From the NCBI GenBank assembly GCA_017626365.1, contig JAGAIV010000040.1, positions 124,001 to 188,000 of the forward strand: a DNA stretch of 64,000 bases, in the 5' to 3' direction. The notes under the pieces were generated by a model that saw only the letters and a list, made by a program, of their open reading frames with translations, searched no databases and was not told where the DNA came from. Position numbers and translations under genes: made by a program. Shown here piece by piece: positions 17,073 through 26,546 of the stretch. Every line of letters begins with the position of its first letter. Position 1 is the first letter of the stretch. Source of the DNA: Clostridia bacterium. Its GTDB lineage: Bacteria > Bacillota > Clostridia > TANB77 > CAG-508.

Positions 17073-20000
17073 ATGTCAGAATTTATTCATTTACATGTAC
17101 ATAGTGAATATAGTTTATTAGATGGAGCAAACCGCATTAAAGATTTACCAGTTAGAGCTCGCGAAATGGGAATGGATGCGATTGCTCTTACAGACCATGG
17201 AGTAATGTATGGAGTAATTGACTTTTATAAAGCATGTAAAAAAGAAGGAATTAAACCAATTATTGGTTGTGAAGTGTATGTAGCAAATAGAACAAGATTT
17301 GATAAAGAAGCTGGTCTTGATTGGAATAATCATTTAATCTTACTCGCAAAAAATAATCAAGGATATCAGAACTTAACCAAATTGGTATCTATGGGATTTA
17401 CTGAAGGTTTTTATTATAAACCTCGTATCGATAAAGAGATTTTAGAAAAATACCATGAGGGATTAATTTGCCTTAGTGCATGTCTTGCAGGAGAAGTAAA
17501 CCAAGCTATTTTAAAAGATGATATGGAACATGCCAAAGAAGTTGCTTTATGGTTTAAAAACGTATTTGGAGAAGATTATTATTTAGAAGTACAAAACAAC
17601 GGAATAAAAGAACAAGTACTTGCAAACCAAAAATTAATACAATTATCAAAAGAATTAAATATTCCACTTGTTGCAACAAATGATGCACATTATTCAAGGC
17701 GTGAAGATGCATACAATCATGAAGTTCTTTTATGCATACAAACCGGAAAGAAAATGAAAGATGAAGACCGTATGCGTTTTGAAACAGAAGAGTTATACCT
17801 AAAAACAAGTGAAGAAATGAAAGACTACTTTAGTAATATTCCAGAAGCAATCGAAAATACAGTAAATATCGCAAATAAATGTAATGTAGAGTTTGAATTT
17901 GGACATACGATTCTACCAAATTATGATGTACCAGAAGGATTTGAAACTCACTATGATTACTTAAAAAAATTATGTGATGATGGAATTAAAGAACGTTATG
18001 GCGAAAATCCAGGAAAAGAGATTTTGGAAAGAGCGGATTATGAATTAAGTGTAATTAACAAAATGGGATATGTTGATTATTACCTTATTGTATGGGATTA
18101 TATTCATTATGCAAAATCCGTAGGAATACCAGTAGGACCAGGACGTGGTTCTGGAGCAGGTTCTATTTTAGCATATGCTATTGGTATTACGGATATTGAC
18201 CCAATTCAATATAACTTACTATTTGAACGTTTCTTAAACCCAGAAAGAGTTAGCATGCCCGATTTTGACGTTGACTTTTGTTATGAAAGAAGACAAGAAG
18301 TTATAGATTATGTATGCCATAAATATGGCTATGATCACGTATCACAAATCATCACATTTGGAACAATGGCAGCAAGAATGGTAATAAGAGATGTAGGGAG
18401 AGTATTAGATATTCCATACCAAGATGCAGACAAGCTTGCAAAAATGATTCCAAATGAATTACATATTACAATTCCAAAAGCATTAGAACAAAACCGTGAA
18501 TTAAGAGAACTTTACGAATCCAATGAAGAAACAAAACAAGTATTAGATATAGCAATGGCACTAGAAGGAATGCCTAGACAAGCATCAACTCATGCTTGTG
18601 GTATTGTTATCACAAAAGAACCAGTAGTAAATTATGTACCTCTATATGTCAATACAAAAGATGGTTCAATTACAACACAATTTATTATGACAACACTAGA
18701 AGAATTAGGACTTTTAAAAATGGACTTTTTAGGTTTAAGAACACTAACAGTAATTCAGGATGCAATCAATCTTGTAAAACAAAATAGAGGGATTGACGTT
18801 CAGTTTGATGAAAAAATGAATGACCCAAAAGTATATAAATTGTGGGCAAACGGAGAAACGTTAGGAATATTCCAATTTGAATCACAGGGAATGACAAACT
18901 TTATGAAGGAATTAAAACCAGATAGCCTAGAAGATATTATAGCTGGAGTTTCGTTATATCGACCAGGACCAATGGACCAAATTCCTAGATACATAAAAAA
19001 CAAATTAGATCCTGCTCATGCGGAATATACACATCCATCACTAGAGCCTATTTTAAACGTCACCTATGGTTGTATGGTATACCAAGAACAAGTTATGCAA
19101 ATTGTAAGAGATTTAGCAGGATACTCTTTAGGACGTGCTGACCTTGTAAGACGTGCAATGGGTAAGAAAAAGCTAGATGTTATGGCAAAAGAAAGAGAGT
19201 ATTTTATTTATGGAAAACTAGATGAAAATGGAAATGTTGAAATTCCAGGTTGTATCCGAAATGGAATAGATGAAGAATCTGCAAATAAAATTTTTGATGA
19301 AATGGCAGAGTTTGCAAAATATGCTTTTAACAAATCTCATGCAGCAGCCTATGCTGTGGTATCTTACCGAACTGCATATTTAAAAGCATATTATCCAGAA
19401 GAATTGTTAGCTGCAACGCTAAATAGTTATTTAGGAAATTTAGATAAAGTACCAGCCTATATTGATGAATGCAAGCGTTTGCATATAGAAATCTTAAAAC
19501 CAGATATCAATAAAAGCTTTACAAAATTTACGGTAGATAATGGTAAGATTCGTTTCGGCTTGGGAAGCATCAAAAATGTGGGAGTTGCAGCAGTTGATAG
19601 CATTGTAAAAGAACGTGAGGAACATGGAGCATTTAGTAGCTTTACTGATTTTTGCGAAAGAATGCAAAGCGAAGCGGTTAATAAAAAATGTATTGAAAGC
19701 TTAATAAAAGCAGGAGCATTTGATGAATTTGAACAAACAAGAAGTACATTAGTGGCGTCATTTGAAAGCATCATCGATACGATATCAGATTCTTCTAAGA
19801 AAATGTTACAAGGTCAAGTAACAATGTTCGACCTAGCACCAGAAGACGAAAAAATGAGTGATATGAAATATAGCTATAACACTTTAAAAGAGTACTCTAA
19901 ACGAGAACTATTATCCATGGAAAAAGAAATGCTTGGATTATATATATCCGGTCATCCATTAGACAATTTAAGAGAACAAATTGAAAAACAAACAAATATT

Positions 20001-20558
20001 AATACTATGCAAATGAGACAGTTACATGAAGAGGCAGAAAATACAGAAGTTCAAGTTCAAGTGCCAGAATTTAAAGATGGACAAATGGTAAAATTTGCAG
20101 GAATTATCAGTAGTGTTAAAAAGAAATACACTAAAAACAATAAGATTATGGCTTTTCTAACGGTAGAAGACTTATATGGACAAGCAGAAATCATTCTTTT
20201 CGAAAACTGCTATCAGGCATGTTCTGATATTCTATTAAATGATAAAATTGTAGTCATTGAAGGACGTTTAAGTATTAGAGAAGATGAAGATACGAAAATC
20301 GTAGCAAACCGCATTACAGAATTTGGAGAAAAGAAAGATAAAAAATTTGTTATTGATATAACCGACTTAGAGGAAGATAAGAAACAAAAATTAAGAGGAG
20401 CAATCAAATTCTTCTCAGGTGATAAAAACAATATAGCAATTTTTGTAAAAGAAAAAGAAACATTAAAACCATGTGGGGGAATCTACTTAACAGACGAAAT
20501 CAGAACACAATTTGAAGAAATAGTGGGGGCTGAAAGGGTAAATATGATAGAAGAATAA
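17073..20558 (+). CDS. dnaE: DNA polymerase III alpha subunit, DnaE type
   Basis: 1161 aa. N-terminal PHP domain (HLHVHSEYSLLDG at residues 5-17), polymerase core with the catalytic PDFDVDF at about 395-401, GPGRGSGAGS just before it, helix-hairpin-helix region, and a C-terminal OB fold (about 1000-1080). As in other Firmicutes, DnaE would extend RNA primers before the replicase PolC takes over; PolC is not in the window. AGAAGGAG precedes ATG. No in-frame CGG in 1161 codons, a strong data point for the codon observation. Confidence 0.96.
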   Translation: MSEFIHLHVHSEYSLLDGANRIKDLPVRAREMGMDAIALTDHGVMYGVIDFYKACKKEGIKPIIGCEVYVANRTRFDKEAGLDWNNHLILLAKNNQGYQNLTKLVSMGFTEGFYYKPRIDKEILEKYHEGLICLSACLAGEVNQAILKDDMEHAKEVALWFKNVFGEDYYLEVQNNGIKEQVLANQKLIQLSKELNIPLVATNDAHYSRREDAYNHEVLLCIQTGKKMKDEDRMRFETEELYLKTSEEMKDYFSNIPEAIENTVNIANKCNVEFEFGHTILPNYDVPEGFETHYDYLKKLCDDGIKERYGENPGKEILERADYELSVINKMGYVDYYLIVWDYIHYAKSVGIPVGPGRGSGAGSILAYAIGITDIDPIQYNLLFERFLNPERVSMPDFDVDFCYERRQEVIDYVCHKYGYDHVSQIITFGTMAARMVIRDVGRVLDIPYQDADKLAKMIPNELHITIPKALEQNRELRELYESNEETKQVLDIAMALEGMPRQASTHACGIVITKEPVVNYVPLYVNTKDGSITTQFIMTTLEELGLLKMDFLGLRTLTVIQDAINLVKQNRGIDVQFDEKMNDPKVYKLWANGETLGIFQFESQGMTNFMKELKPDSLEDIIAGVSLYRPGPMDQIPRYIKNKLDPAHAEYTHPSLEPILNVTYGCMVYQEQVMQIVRDLAGYSLGRADLVRRAMGKKKLDVMAKEREYFIYGKLDENGNVEIPGCIRNGIDEESANKIFDEMAEFAKYAFNKSHAAAYAVVSYRTAYLKAYYPEELLAATLNSYLGNLDKVPAYIDECKRLHIEILKPDINKSFTKFTVDNGKIRFGLGSIKNVGVAAVDSIVKEREEHGAFSSFTDFCERMQSEAVNKKCIESLIKAGAFDEFEQTRSTLVASFESIIDTISDSSKKMLQGQVTMFDLAPEDEKMSDMKYSYNTLKEYSKRELLSMEKEMLGLYISGHPLDNLREQIEKQTNINTMQMRQLHEEAENTEVQVQVPEFKDGQMVKFAGIISSVKKKYTKNNKIMAFLTVEDLYGQAEIILFENCYQACSDILLNDKIVVIEGRLSIREDEDTKIVANRITEFGEKKDKKFVIDITDLEEDKKQKLRGAIKFFSGDKNNIAIFVKEKETLKPCGGIYLTDEIRTQFEEIVGAERVNMIEE

Positions 20559-20566
20559 AAAGTAGT

Positions 20567-20592
20567 GGCGGAATTTGTTTCCGCCTATTTCT
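20567..20592 (+). terminator. Probable terminator after dnaE
   Basis: A 7-bp GC-rich stem (20567-20573 with 20579-20585) followed by a T-rich, not pure, tail. Confidence 0.6.
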
Positions 20593-20609
20593 ATTAAAAT
20601 TTCACAAAC

Positions 20610-20639
20610 TAGACACAAAAGCAAGATATAATGTATAAT
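20610..20639 (+). promoter_or_regulatory. Promoter of the two-component system
   Basis: TAGACA (20610-20615), 18-base spacer, TATAAT (20634-20639), about 30 bases before the response regulator. Confidence 0.65.
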
Positions 20640-20667
20640 AATTGTTAGAAAAATGGGAGTGAATATT

Positions 20668-21348
20668 ATGAAAAATGTAACAGTACTTGTTGTTGATGAT
20701 GAATCGAGAATGAGAAAATTAATTAAAGATTTCTTGGTACAAAAGGAATTTACGGTATTAGAAGCAGAAGATGGAGAAAAAGCGCTAGAGGTATATCATG
20801 AAAACCAAAAAGAAATAGAACTTATTTTACTAGATGTAATGATGCCAAAGCTTGATGGTTGGTCTGTATTAAGACAAATTAGACAAGAATCAAAAGTGCC
20901 AGTTATTATGCTAACAGCAAGAGGAGAAGAACAAGACGAGTTATTTGGATTCGAACTTGGAGTTGATGAATATATTTCAAAACCATTTAGTCCAAAGATT
21001 TTAGTTGCTAGAGTAGAGGCTATTTTAAATAGAACAAGAGGAAACCAAAATGAAGTAAAAGATTATGGTGGAATTGAAATTGATGTAGATGGTAGAACGG
21101 TAAAAGTAGATGGAAAAGAAATCGAAATGAGTCTTCGCGAATATGAACTTTTAAAATACTTAGTTGATAACCAAGGAATTGCTTTATCTAGAGATAAAAT
21201 TTTAAATAATGTATGGAACTATGACTATTATGGGGACTCTAGAACAATTGATAGTCATATAAAAAAAATAAGACACAAATTAGGAAAAAAAGGAAAGTAT
21301 ATAGAGACAATGAGAGGCGTAGGATATAAATTTGAGGTGAAAAAATAA
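20668..21348 (+). CDS. OmpR/PhoB-family response regulator
   Basis: 226 aa from ATG 20668, preceded by GGGAGTG (an ATG at 20653 lies just before that site). Receiver domain 1-120 with acidic VVDDE and phospho-acceptor D56 in LLDVMMP, then PVIMLTARG and Lys in YISKPF. The C-terminal winged helix (about 130-226) contains LREYELLKYL and the recognition helix region SRTIDSHIKKIRHKLG. Paired with the kinase 3 bases downstream. Signal unknown. Confidence 0.93.
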   Translation: MKNVTVLVVDDESRMRKLIKDFLVQKEFTVLEAEDGEKALEVYHENQKEIELILLDVMMPKLDGWSVLRQIRQESKVPVIMLTARGEEQDELFGFELGVDEYISKPFSPKILVARVEAILNRTRGNQNEVKDYGGIEIDVDGRTVKVDGKEIEMSLREYELLKYLVDNQGIALSRDKILNNVWNYDYYGDSRTIDSHIKKIRHKLGKKGKYIETMRGVGYKFEVKK

Positions 21349-21351
21349 AAA

Positions 21352-22854
21352 ATGGAGAATATAAAACAAAAATTTAAATCAATACGAATTAAACTTTTTT
21401 TAACACTTTGTGTTGTAGTAATTATAATTATTGCTTTTTTAATTTTAACCAATAATTTTGTATTAGAATCTTTTTATTTACATTCTAAAACAAAAAATCT
21501 ATTATCCATTTATGAAAAAATCAATAATTACTATTTACAACAACAAACAGATAGTACGGCTTTAGAATTAGAATTAAAAAGAGCAGCAATTAATAATAAC
21601 CTTGATATTGTAATACAAAGTGATAAAAACATTAGTGTTTATTCCACCAATCGAGATTTTATATCAAATAGTGATAACACGAATTTAATAAATAATATGC
21701 TTCAACAAAACAAAAAAATAGTATATAAAAACGATAAAATAGTGATACAAAAATTTGAAGATAAGACTAATGGGATTACTTTTTTAATGTTTTCTACTGA
21801 ACTAGATAATGGATACAAACTATATATAAGAATGCCATTTGCATCTATTCGTGAAAGTGTAAAAATATCGAATAATTTCTTATATTTATTTGGAGGAATT
21901 ACAATTCTAATTGGTGGAATTGTAGTATCCTTTATCTCCAGAAAATTTACAGCACCAATTTTAGAGCTAAATGCAATTGCCGATAAAATGTCAAAACTAG
22001 ATTTTAGTCATAAATATCGTACTACTGATACAGATGATGAAATTAATGATTTGGGAAAAAGCATTAATACAATGTCTGATAAATTAGAAAGAACAATAAA
22101 ACAGTTAAGAGAAAATAATATAGAACTAGAAAAAGATATTGAAGAAAAATCAAAAATAGATGAAATGAGAAAACAATTTATTTCCGATGTATCTCATGAA
22201 CTAAAAACGCCGATTGCATTAATACAAGGATATGCAGAAGGATTAATTGAAAATGTTAATACAGATGAAGAAAGTAGAAAATTTTATGCAAGTGTTATTT
22301 TAGATGAAGCAAATAAAATGGATAAGCTTGTAAGACAATTATTAGAACTTATGAAACTAGAATATGGAAAAAGAGAATTTAATAATAAAGAATTTGATAT
22401 ATGTGAATTAATTAGAGAAGTGATTCGTAAATCCAAAGTAATACTAGAAGAAAACAATATTGAAGTTGAGTTTGAAGATAATGATGCAGTTATTGTATTA
22501 GCAGATGACTTTTACATAGAACAAGTAATCACAAACTATTTTACAAATGCGATGAAGCATGCGCAAGAAAAAGATGGAGAGAAAAAAATTAGAATTAGTA
22601 TCAATTCTAATATCGAAAATAAAACAGCAAGAATTACTGTATTCAATACAGGAGAACAGATTAAAGAAGAAGATTTAAACAGGATTTGGAATCGTTTCTA
22701 TAAAGCTGATGAATCTAGAAATAGAGAAGATGGTGGAACAGGAATTGGATTATCATTGGTAAAAGCAATTATGCATAATTATAAAAAAGAGTATGGAGTT
22801 ATTAATAAAGAAAATGGAGTAGAATTCTATTTTGATTTGGAGTTAATTGCTTGA
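21352..22854 (+). CDS. Membrane sensor histidine kinase
   Basis: 500 aa. Two membrane helices (about 15-38 and 178-200) enclose an extracellular sensor of about 140 residues; then HAMP (about 200-255), HisKA with H282 in SHELKTP, and a HATPase domain with N-box NYFTNAMKHA and G-box DGGTGIGLSLV. It should phosphorylate the upstream regulator. Followed at 48 bases by DUF2953 and gerW, which may be cotranscribed. Confidence 0.93.
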   Translation: MENIKQKFKSIRIKLFLTLCVVVIIIIAFLILTNNFVLESFYLHSKTKNLLSIYEKINNYYLQQQTDSTALELELKRAAINNNLDIVIQSDKNISVYSTNRDFISNSDNTNLINNMLQQNKKIVYKNDKIVIQKFEDKTNGITFLMFSTELDNGYKLYIRMPFASIRESVKISNNFLYLFGGITILIGGIVVSFISRKFTAPILELNAIADKMSKLDFSHKYRTTDTDDEINDLGKSINTMSDKLERTIKQLRENNIELEKDIEEKSKIDEMRKQFISDVSHELKTPIALIQGYAEGLIENVNTDEESRKFYASVILDEANKMDKLVRQLLELMKLEYGKREFNNKEFDICELIREVIRKSKVILEENNIEVEFEDNDAVIVLADDFYIEQVITNYFTNAMKHAQEKDGEKKIRISINSNIENKTARITVFNTGEQIKEEDLNRIWNRFYKADESRNREDGGTGIGLSLVKAIMHNYKKEYGVINKENGVEFYFDLELIA

Positions 22855-22902
22855 ATAAACATGAAAAAATTGGAAAAACTATTGTTGTAAGAAGGTGGTC
22901 TT

Positions 22903-23553
22903 ATGGCAGTAGTTTTTTTTATCATTTTATTTTTTATATTGTTGTTATTGGTAGTTGTTTTTAGTACGATAAAAATTCGTATGCAAAGAGTTAGCATTTC
23001 AAATTGTGAATCAAAAAAAATGAAATATAATTATTCAATCATTTTTGAATTACGATTTTTAAATTTTATTAGGGTTTTGAAATTGGAAATAAATCCTGAA
23101 AAAATTAAAAAATTAAATCAAAAAGTAAACTTAACACAAAAATTACAAAAAGTAGACTTTAAAAAAGTAAAAAAAGATTTACCAAGTAAAGAAGAAAGAA
23201 AAGAGTTAATGAAAAAACTAAAAATCAAATTAGAGGAGTTTCATCTAAATTTAGAATTTGGAACGAAAGATGTACTCATAACATCTGCGATTATTGCAAT
23301 TTTATCAAGTGCTTTAGGAATTATGATTGCTAGACTAATAGATCATTATGAAGAAGAGAAATACGAATATAAAATGCTTCCAATCTATAAAAATAAAAAT
23401 GTAATAAAACTATCACTCAACTGTATAATTCAAATAAAAGTGGTACATATTATAAGTATAATTTATACATTGGTAAAGAAAAGAAAGGAGAAGAGGAAAA
23501 ATGAACGAACATCCAATAGAAGGTCTTATGACTACAGCTATGGACAATATTAA
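22903..23553 (+). CDS. DUF2953 membrane protein (partner of gerW)
   Basis: 216 aa. A hydrophobic N-terminal helix (about 3-24), a Lys-rich central region, a short membrane-like segment at about 128-148, and a basic C-terminus. Size, layout and position directly upstream of gerW match DUF2953 proteins common in endospore formers. The last 53 bases overlap the start of gerW. ATG follows AGAAGGTGG. Role in sporulation inferred from context only. Confidence 0.75.
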   Translation: MAVVFFIILFFILLLLVVVFSTIKIRMQRVSISNCESKKMKYNYSIIFELRFLNFIRVLKLEINPEKIKKLNQKVNLTQKLQKVDFKKVKKDLPSKEERKELMKKLKIKLEEFHLNLEFGTKDVLITSAIIAILSSALGIMIARLIDHYEEEKYEYKMLPIYKNKNVIKLSLNCIIQIKVVHIISIIYTLVKKRKEKRKNERTSNRRSYDYSYGQY

Positions 23554-24136
23554 AGACATGATTGATGTGAACACTATTATTGGTGAACCAATCGAAACTT
23601 CCAATAATGTAGTAATTATTCCTATATCCAAAGTGTGCTTTGGATTTGCAGCAGGAGGTAGTGAATTTAAAGGAGAAACTATAGGAGAATATAGCAAAAA
23701 AGATAAAGAAGAAGAAATACAATATAATTTGCCATTTGGTGGAGGAGCAGGTGCTGGTGTTAATATTAATCCAGTTGCTTTTTTAGTGATTCAAGGAAGT
23801 GGAGTAAAATTATTACCAGTAGAACATTCTTCATCAATAGACCGATTGCTAGATTACATGCCAGATTTAATGGAAAAAGCTAATAATTTAATGAATAAGA
23901 TGATGCAAGATAAAAAAGAAGAAAAAAACAAAGTAAGACAAGAAGAAATAAGACAAAAGAAAGAAGAAGAAAAAAAGGAACAAAAACAAGAAAAAATGAT
24001 ACAAAAAACAAGACCCAAAAGAAATCCTGTAAATCCTAATATTGCTTATGAATATGAATACGATGAACAACCATATGACGAGCAAGAAGTACCTCATGTG
24101 GAATATGAAGAATTTGATAAATATGAAGATGAATAG
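23501..24136 (+). CDS. gerW: GerW (YtfJ) family spore protein
   Basis: 211 aa. The N-terminal 120 residues carry the YtfJ pattern: MTTAMDNIKDMIDVNTIIGE, then VIIPISKVCFGFAAGGSEF, then GGGAGAGVNINPVAFLVI. The C-terminal 85 residues are highly charged (Lys/Glu/Gln) and end in an acidic Tyr-rich tail, longer than in Bacillus. YtfJ proteins are made in the forespore and affect L-alanine germination. AAGGAG precedes ATG inside the upstream gene. Confidence 0.88.
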   Translation: MNEHPIEGLMTTAMDNIKDMIDVNTIIGEPIETSNNVVIIPISKVCFGFAAGGSEFKGETIGEYSKKDKEEEIQYNLPFGGGAGAGVNINPVAFLVIQGSGVKLLPVEHSSSIDRLLDYMPDLMEKANNLMNKMMQDKKEEKNKVRQEEIRQKKEEEKKEQKQEKMIQKTRPKRNPVNPNIAYEYEYDEQPYDEQEVPHVEYEEFDKYEDE

Positions 24137-24174
24137 AAAGAATATGACAAAATGAAAAAAATCTTGAAAAAGCC

Positions 24175-24203
24175 TTGATTTTTTAATAAAATCGGGATAT
24201 AAT
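24175..24203 (+). promoter_or_regulatory. Promoter of the rimP-infB cluster
   Basis: TTGATT (24175-24180), 17-base spacer, TATAAT (24198-24203). Confidence 0.78.
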
Positions 24204-24225
24204 ATGTATGCAAATATGAAAATCA

Positions 24226-24252
24226 GAAGAGTGGGAACAAATCCCACTCTTC
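24226..24252 (+). promoter_or_regulatory. Leader hairpin upstream of rimP
   Basis: An 11-bp perfect stem (24226-24236 with 24242-24252), 5-base loop, without a T-tract, in the leader just upstream of the AAGGAGG of rimP. It probably has a regulatory or RNA-stability role. Confidence 0.55.
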
Positions 24253-24275
24253 GATTAATTTAAGGAGGCTGTAAT

Positions 24276-24734
24276 TTGGCTAATATTGAAGAGAAAGTTG
24301 AGATGCTTTTGCAATCAAAAATAGAAGAGATGGGATATGAACTTTATGATGTAGAATATGCAAAAGAAGGAAAAAATTATTTTTTGCGTATTTTTATTGA
24401 TAAAGATGATGGAATTGATTTAAATGATTGCGAAAAAGTAAATGACGGGATTATGGATTTACTTGATGAGGCAGACTATATTAAAGAACAATATTTTTTA
24501 GAAGTATCTTCACCAGGAATCGAAAGAAACTTAAGAAAAGACAAACATTTGAATAAGGCTATGGGAGAAAAAATAGAGGTTAATTTGTTTAAACCTATGG
24601 ATAAGAAAAAATCTCTAGAAGGTATTTTAACAGGATATGATGAAGATAGTATCACAATGATGTATGAAAATGATGAGATAACAATAGAAAGAAAAGATAT
24701 AGCATTAATGAAAACAAAATATAATTGGGACTAA
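24276..24734 (+). CDS. rimP: RimP, 30S ribosome maturation factor
   Basis: 152 aa, family-typical. Contains RIFIDKDDGIDLNDCEKVN and VSSPGIERNLRK, the latter the RimP signature. A C-terminal SH3-like domain follows. RimP helps assemble the 30S head. TTG start at 24276, supported by AAGGAGG 8 bases upstream. First gene of the rimP-nusA-rnpM-ylxQ-infB-rbfA order conserved across Firmicutes. Confidence 0.94.
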   Translation: MANIEEKVEMLLQSKIEEMGYELYDVEYAKEGKNYFLRIFIDKDDGIDLNDCEKVNDGIMDLLDEADYIKEQYFLEVSSPGIERNLRKDKHLNKAMGEKIEVNLFKPMDKKKSLEGILTGYDEDSITMMYENDEITIERKDIALMKTKYNWD

Positions 24735-24757
24735 TATGTTATTACAAAATTAGAAAA

Positions 24758-24803
24758 AACCCCCTTTACTTAAGGGGACTGTCGCTGAAAGCGACTGGGG
24801 GTT
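24758..24803. repeat. Palindromic repeat, family copy A
   Basis: AACCCCC (24758-24764) pairs with GGGGGTT (24797-24803). Inside are two hairpins, CCCCTT/AAGGGG (about 24761-24777) and GTCGC/GCGAC (24781-24795), a three-way-junction layout shared with copies at 30870-30919, 30977-31023 and 31892-31923. Confidence 0.75.
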
Positions 24804-24858
24804 CTACAAACCTGATTCATCAAAACAATAATATAAAATAAGGGAGGAAAAAGGAAAA

Positions 24859-25953
24859 ATGAAAGCAATTGATAACAAAGAATTAATACTAGCACTAGAA
24901 GAATTAGAAAGTGAGAAAGGAATTAAAAAGGCATATTTAATTGATGCTATTGAACAAGCATTAGTAACAGCATATAAAAGAAATTTTGATTCAGCAGAAA
25001 ACGTAAAGGTTGTAATGGACAAAGAAACAGGAGAAGCACATTTATACGCTGTAAAAGAAGTAGTAGAAGCAGCAGAAGATGATAAACTACAAATAAGCTT
25101 AGAAAATGCAAAGAAAATCAGTAAAAAATCAAAAATAGGAGATACAGTTGATGTTGAAATGGTACCAAAAGATTTTGGTAGAATTGCAGCACAAACTGCA
25201 AAACAAGTTATTATCCAAAAATTAAGAGAAGCAGAAAGAGATGTTGTTTATACAGAATTTAATGATAGAAAAGGAGAAATTGTTTCTGGAATTATTCAAA
25301 AAGCAGATTCTAATATTGTTATCATGGACCTTGGAAAACTAGAAGGAATCATGCCTGCAAAGGAACAAATCCCAACTGAACACTATCATGTTAACGATAA
25401 AATAAGAGGATATGTACAAGAAGTAGTAAGAGGAATTAAAGGAAATCCACAAGTTGTTGTATCACGTGCTTGTCCAGAATTTGTAAGACGTTTATTTGAA
25501 TTTGAAATACCAGAAATTTATGAAGGATTAATTGAAATTAAGAGTGTATCAAGAGATCCTGGATATAGAAGTAAAGTAGCAGTATATTCAACAAATCCTA
25601 ATATAGATCCAGTAGGTTCATGCGTAGGACAAAAAGGAGTACGTATTCAAAATATTATAAATGAACTAAATGGCGAAAAAATAGATGTAATTGAATGGAA
25701 TGAAGACCCAGCAATTTATATAGCAGCAGCATTACTTCCAGCACAAGTACTAGCAGTAGATGTAAAAGAAGAAGAAAAATTTGCTCAAGTTATTGTACCA
25801 GATGATCAATTATCATTAGCAATAGGAAAATCTGGACAAAATGCAAGACTTGCTGCAAAATTAACAAGTTGGAAAATTGATATCAAATCAGAATCCCAAT
25901 TTAGAGAAATGATTGCTACAATGCAAGAAGAACAAGAGCAAACAGAAGAATAA
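24859..25953 (+). CDS. nusA: NusA transcription elongation/termination factor
   Basis: 364 aa: N-terminal RNA polymerase-binding domain (1-125), S1 domain (about 135-200, beginning around EIVSGIIQKADSN), and two KH domains (KH1 with VGSCVGQKGVRIQNI, KH2 with SLAIGKSGQNARLAAKL). It lacks the proteobacterial acidic C-terminal repeats, as expected. Modulates pausing, termination and antitermination. ATG after AGGGAGGAAAAAGG. Followed by rnpM after 22 bases. Confidence 0.96.
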   Translation: MKAIDNKELILALEELESEKGIKKAYLIDAIEQALVTAYKRNFDSAENVKVVMDKETGEAHLYAVKEVVEAAEDDKLQISLENAKKISKKSKIGDTVDVEMVPKDFGRIAAQTAKQVIIQKLREAERDVVYTEFNDRKGEIVSGIIQKADSNIVIMDLGKLEGIMPAKEQIPTEHYHVNDKIRGYVQEVVRGIKGNPQVVVSRACPEFVRRLFEFEIPEIYEGLIEIKSVSRDPGYRSKVAVYSTNPNIDPVGSCVGQKGVRIQNIINELNGEKIDVIEWNEDPAIYIAAALLPAQVLAVDVKEEEKFAQVIVPDDQLSLAIGKSGQNARLAAKLTSWKIDIKSESQFREMIATMQEEQEQTEE

Positions 25954-25975
25954 GAAATTCGGGAGGTGTTTTAAA

Positions 25976-26239
25976 ATGAAAAAAATACCACAAAGAACTT
26001 GTATGGGCTGTAATGAAAAAAAAGACAAAAAAGACTTAATTAGAATTGTAAAATCAAGTGATGGACAAATAAATATTGATAAATCTGGAAAGATGCCAGG
26101 ACGAGGCGCATACATATGTGATAGAAAAGAATGCCTTGAAAAAGCAATCAAAACAAAGAGAATCGAAAGAGTTTTTGAAACAAAAATCGATGATGAGATT
26201 TATGAAAAATTAAGAGGTGTGATTATTGAACAATCATAA
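25976..26239 (+). CDS. rnpM: RnpM (YlxR), RNase P-modulating RNA-binding protein
   Basis: 87 aa from ATG 25976 behind GGGAGGTG. The signature RTCMGCNEKKDKKDLIRIV and GRGAYICDRKECLEKA define the YlxR/DUF448 family, shown in Bacillus to bind RNase P RNA. Its last 14 bases overlap ylxQ. Confidence 0.92.
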   Translation: MKKIPQRTCMGCNEKKDKKDLIRIVKSSDGQINIDKSGKMPGRGAYICDRKECLEKAIKTKRIERVFETKIDDEIYEKLRGVIIEQS

Positions 26240-26546
26240 AATAGAAGGATTATTAGGATTATCAATGAAAGCAGGAGCCCTTAGCTTTGGAACCGATTCC
26301 TGTATGGATTTAATCCAAAAGAAAAAGGTAAAGCTAATTATTGTGGCAAATGATGCAGCAGAACGTACAAAGAAAAATTTTGAAATAGCATGCAAACAAA
26401 ATCAAATTCCAATTTGTTTTTATGGAACGATAGATGATTTAAGTAGAGCAATTGGAAAGCCAAATAAAGCAATTTTTGGTATTAAAAATGAAAATTTTGC
26501 AACAGAGATAAAGAAAATCATTAACGGGGGTGAAGTTATTGGGTAA
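26226..26546 (+). CDS. YlxQ-type L7Ae/L30e family RNA-binding protein
   Basis: 106 aa from TTG 26226 with AGAGGTG upstream. One L7Ae-like domain: [33 protein letters not shown], and [11 protein letters not shown]. Probable kink-turn RNA binding protein in the nusA-infB cluster. Overlaps rnpM upstream and infB downstream, so translation is likely coupled. Confidence 0.9.
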   Translation: MNNHKIEGLLGLSMKAGALSFGTDSCMDLIQKKKVKLIIVANDAAERTKKNFEIACKQNQIPICFYGTIDDLSRAIGKPNKAIFGIKNENFATEIKKIINGGEVIG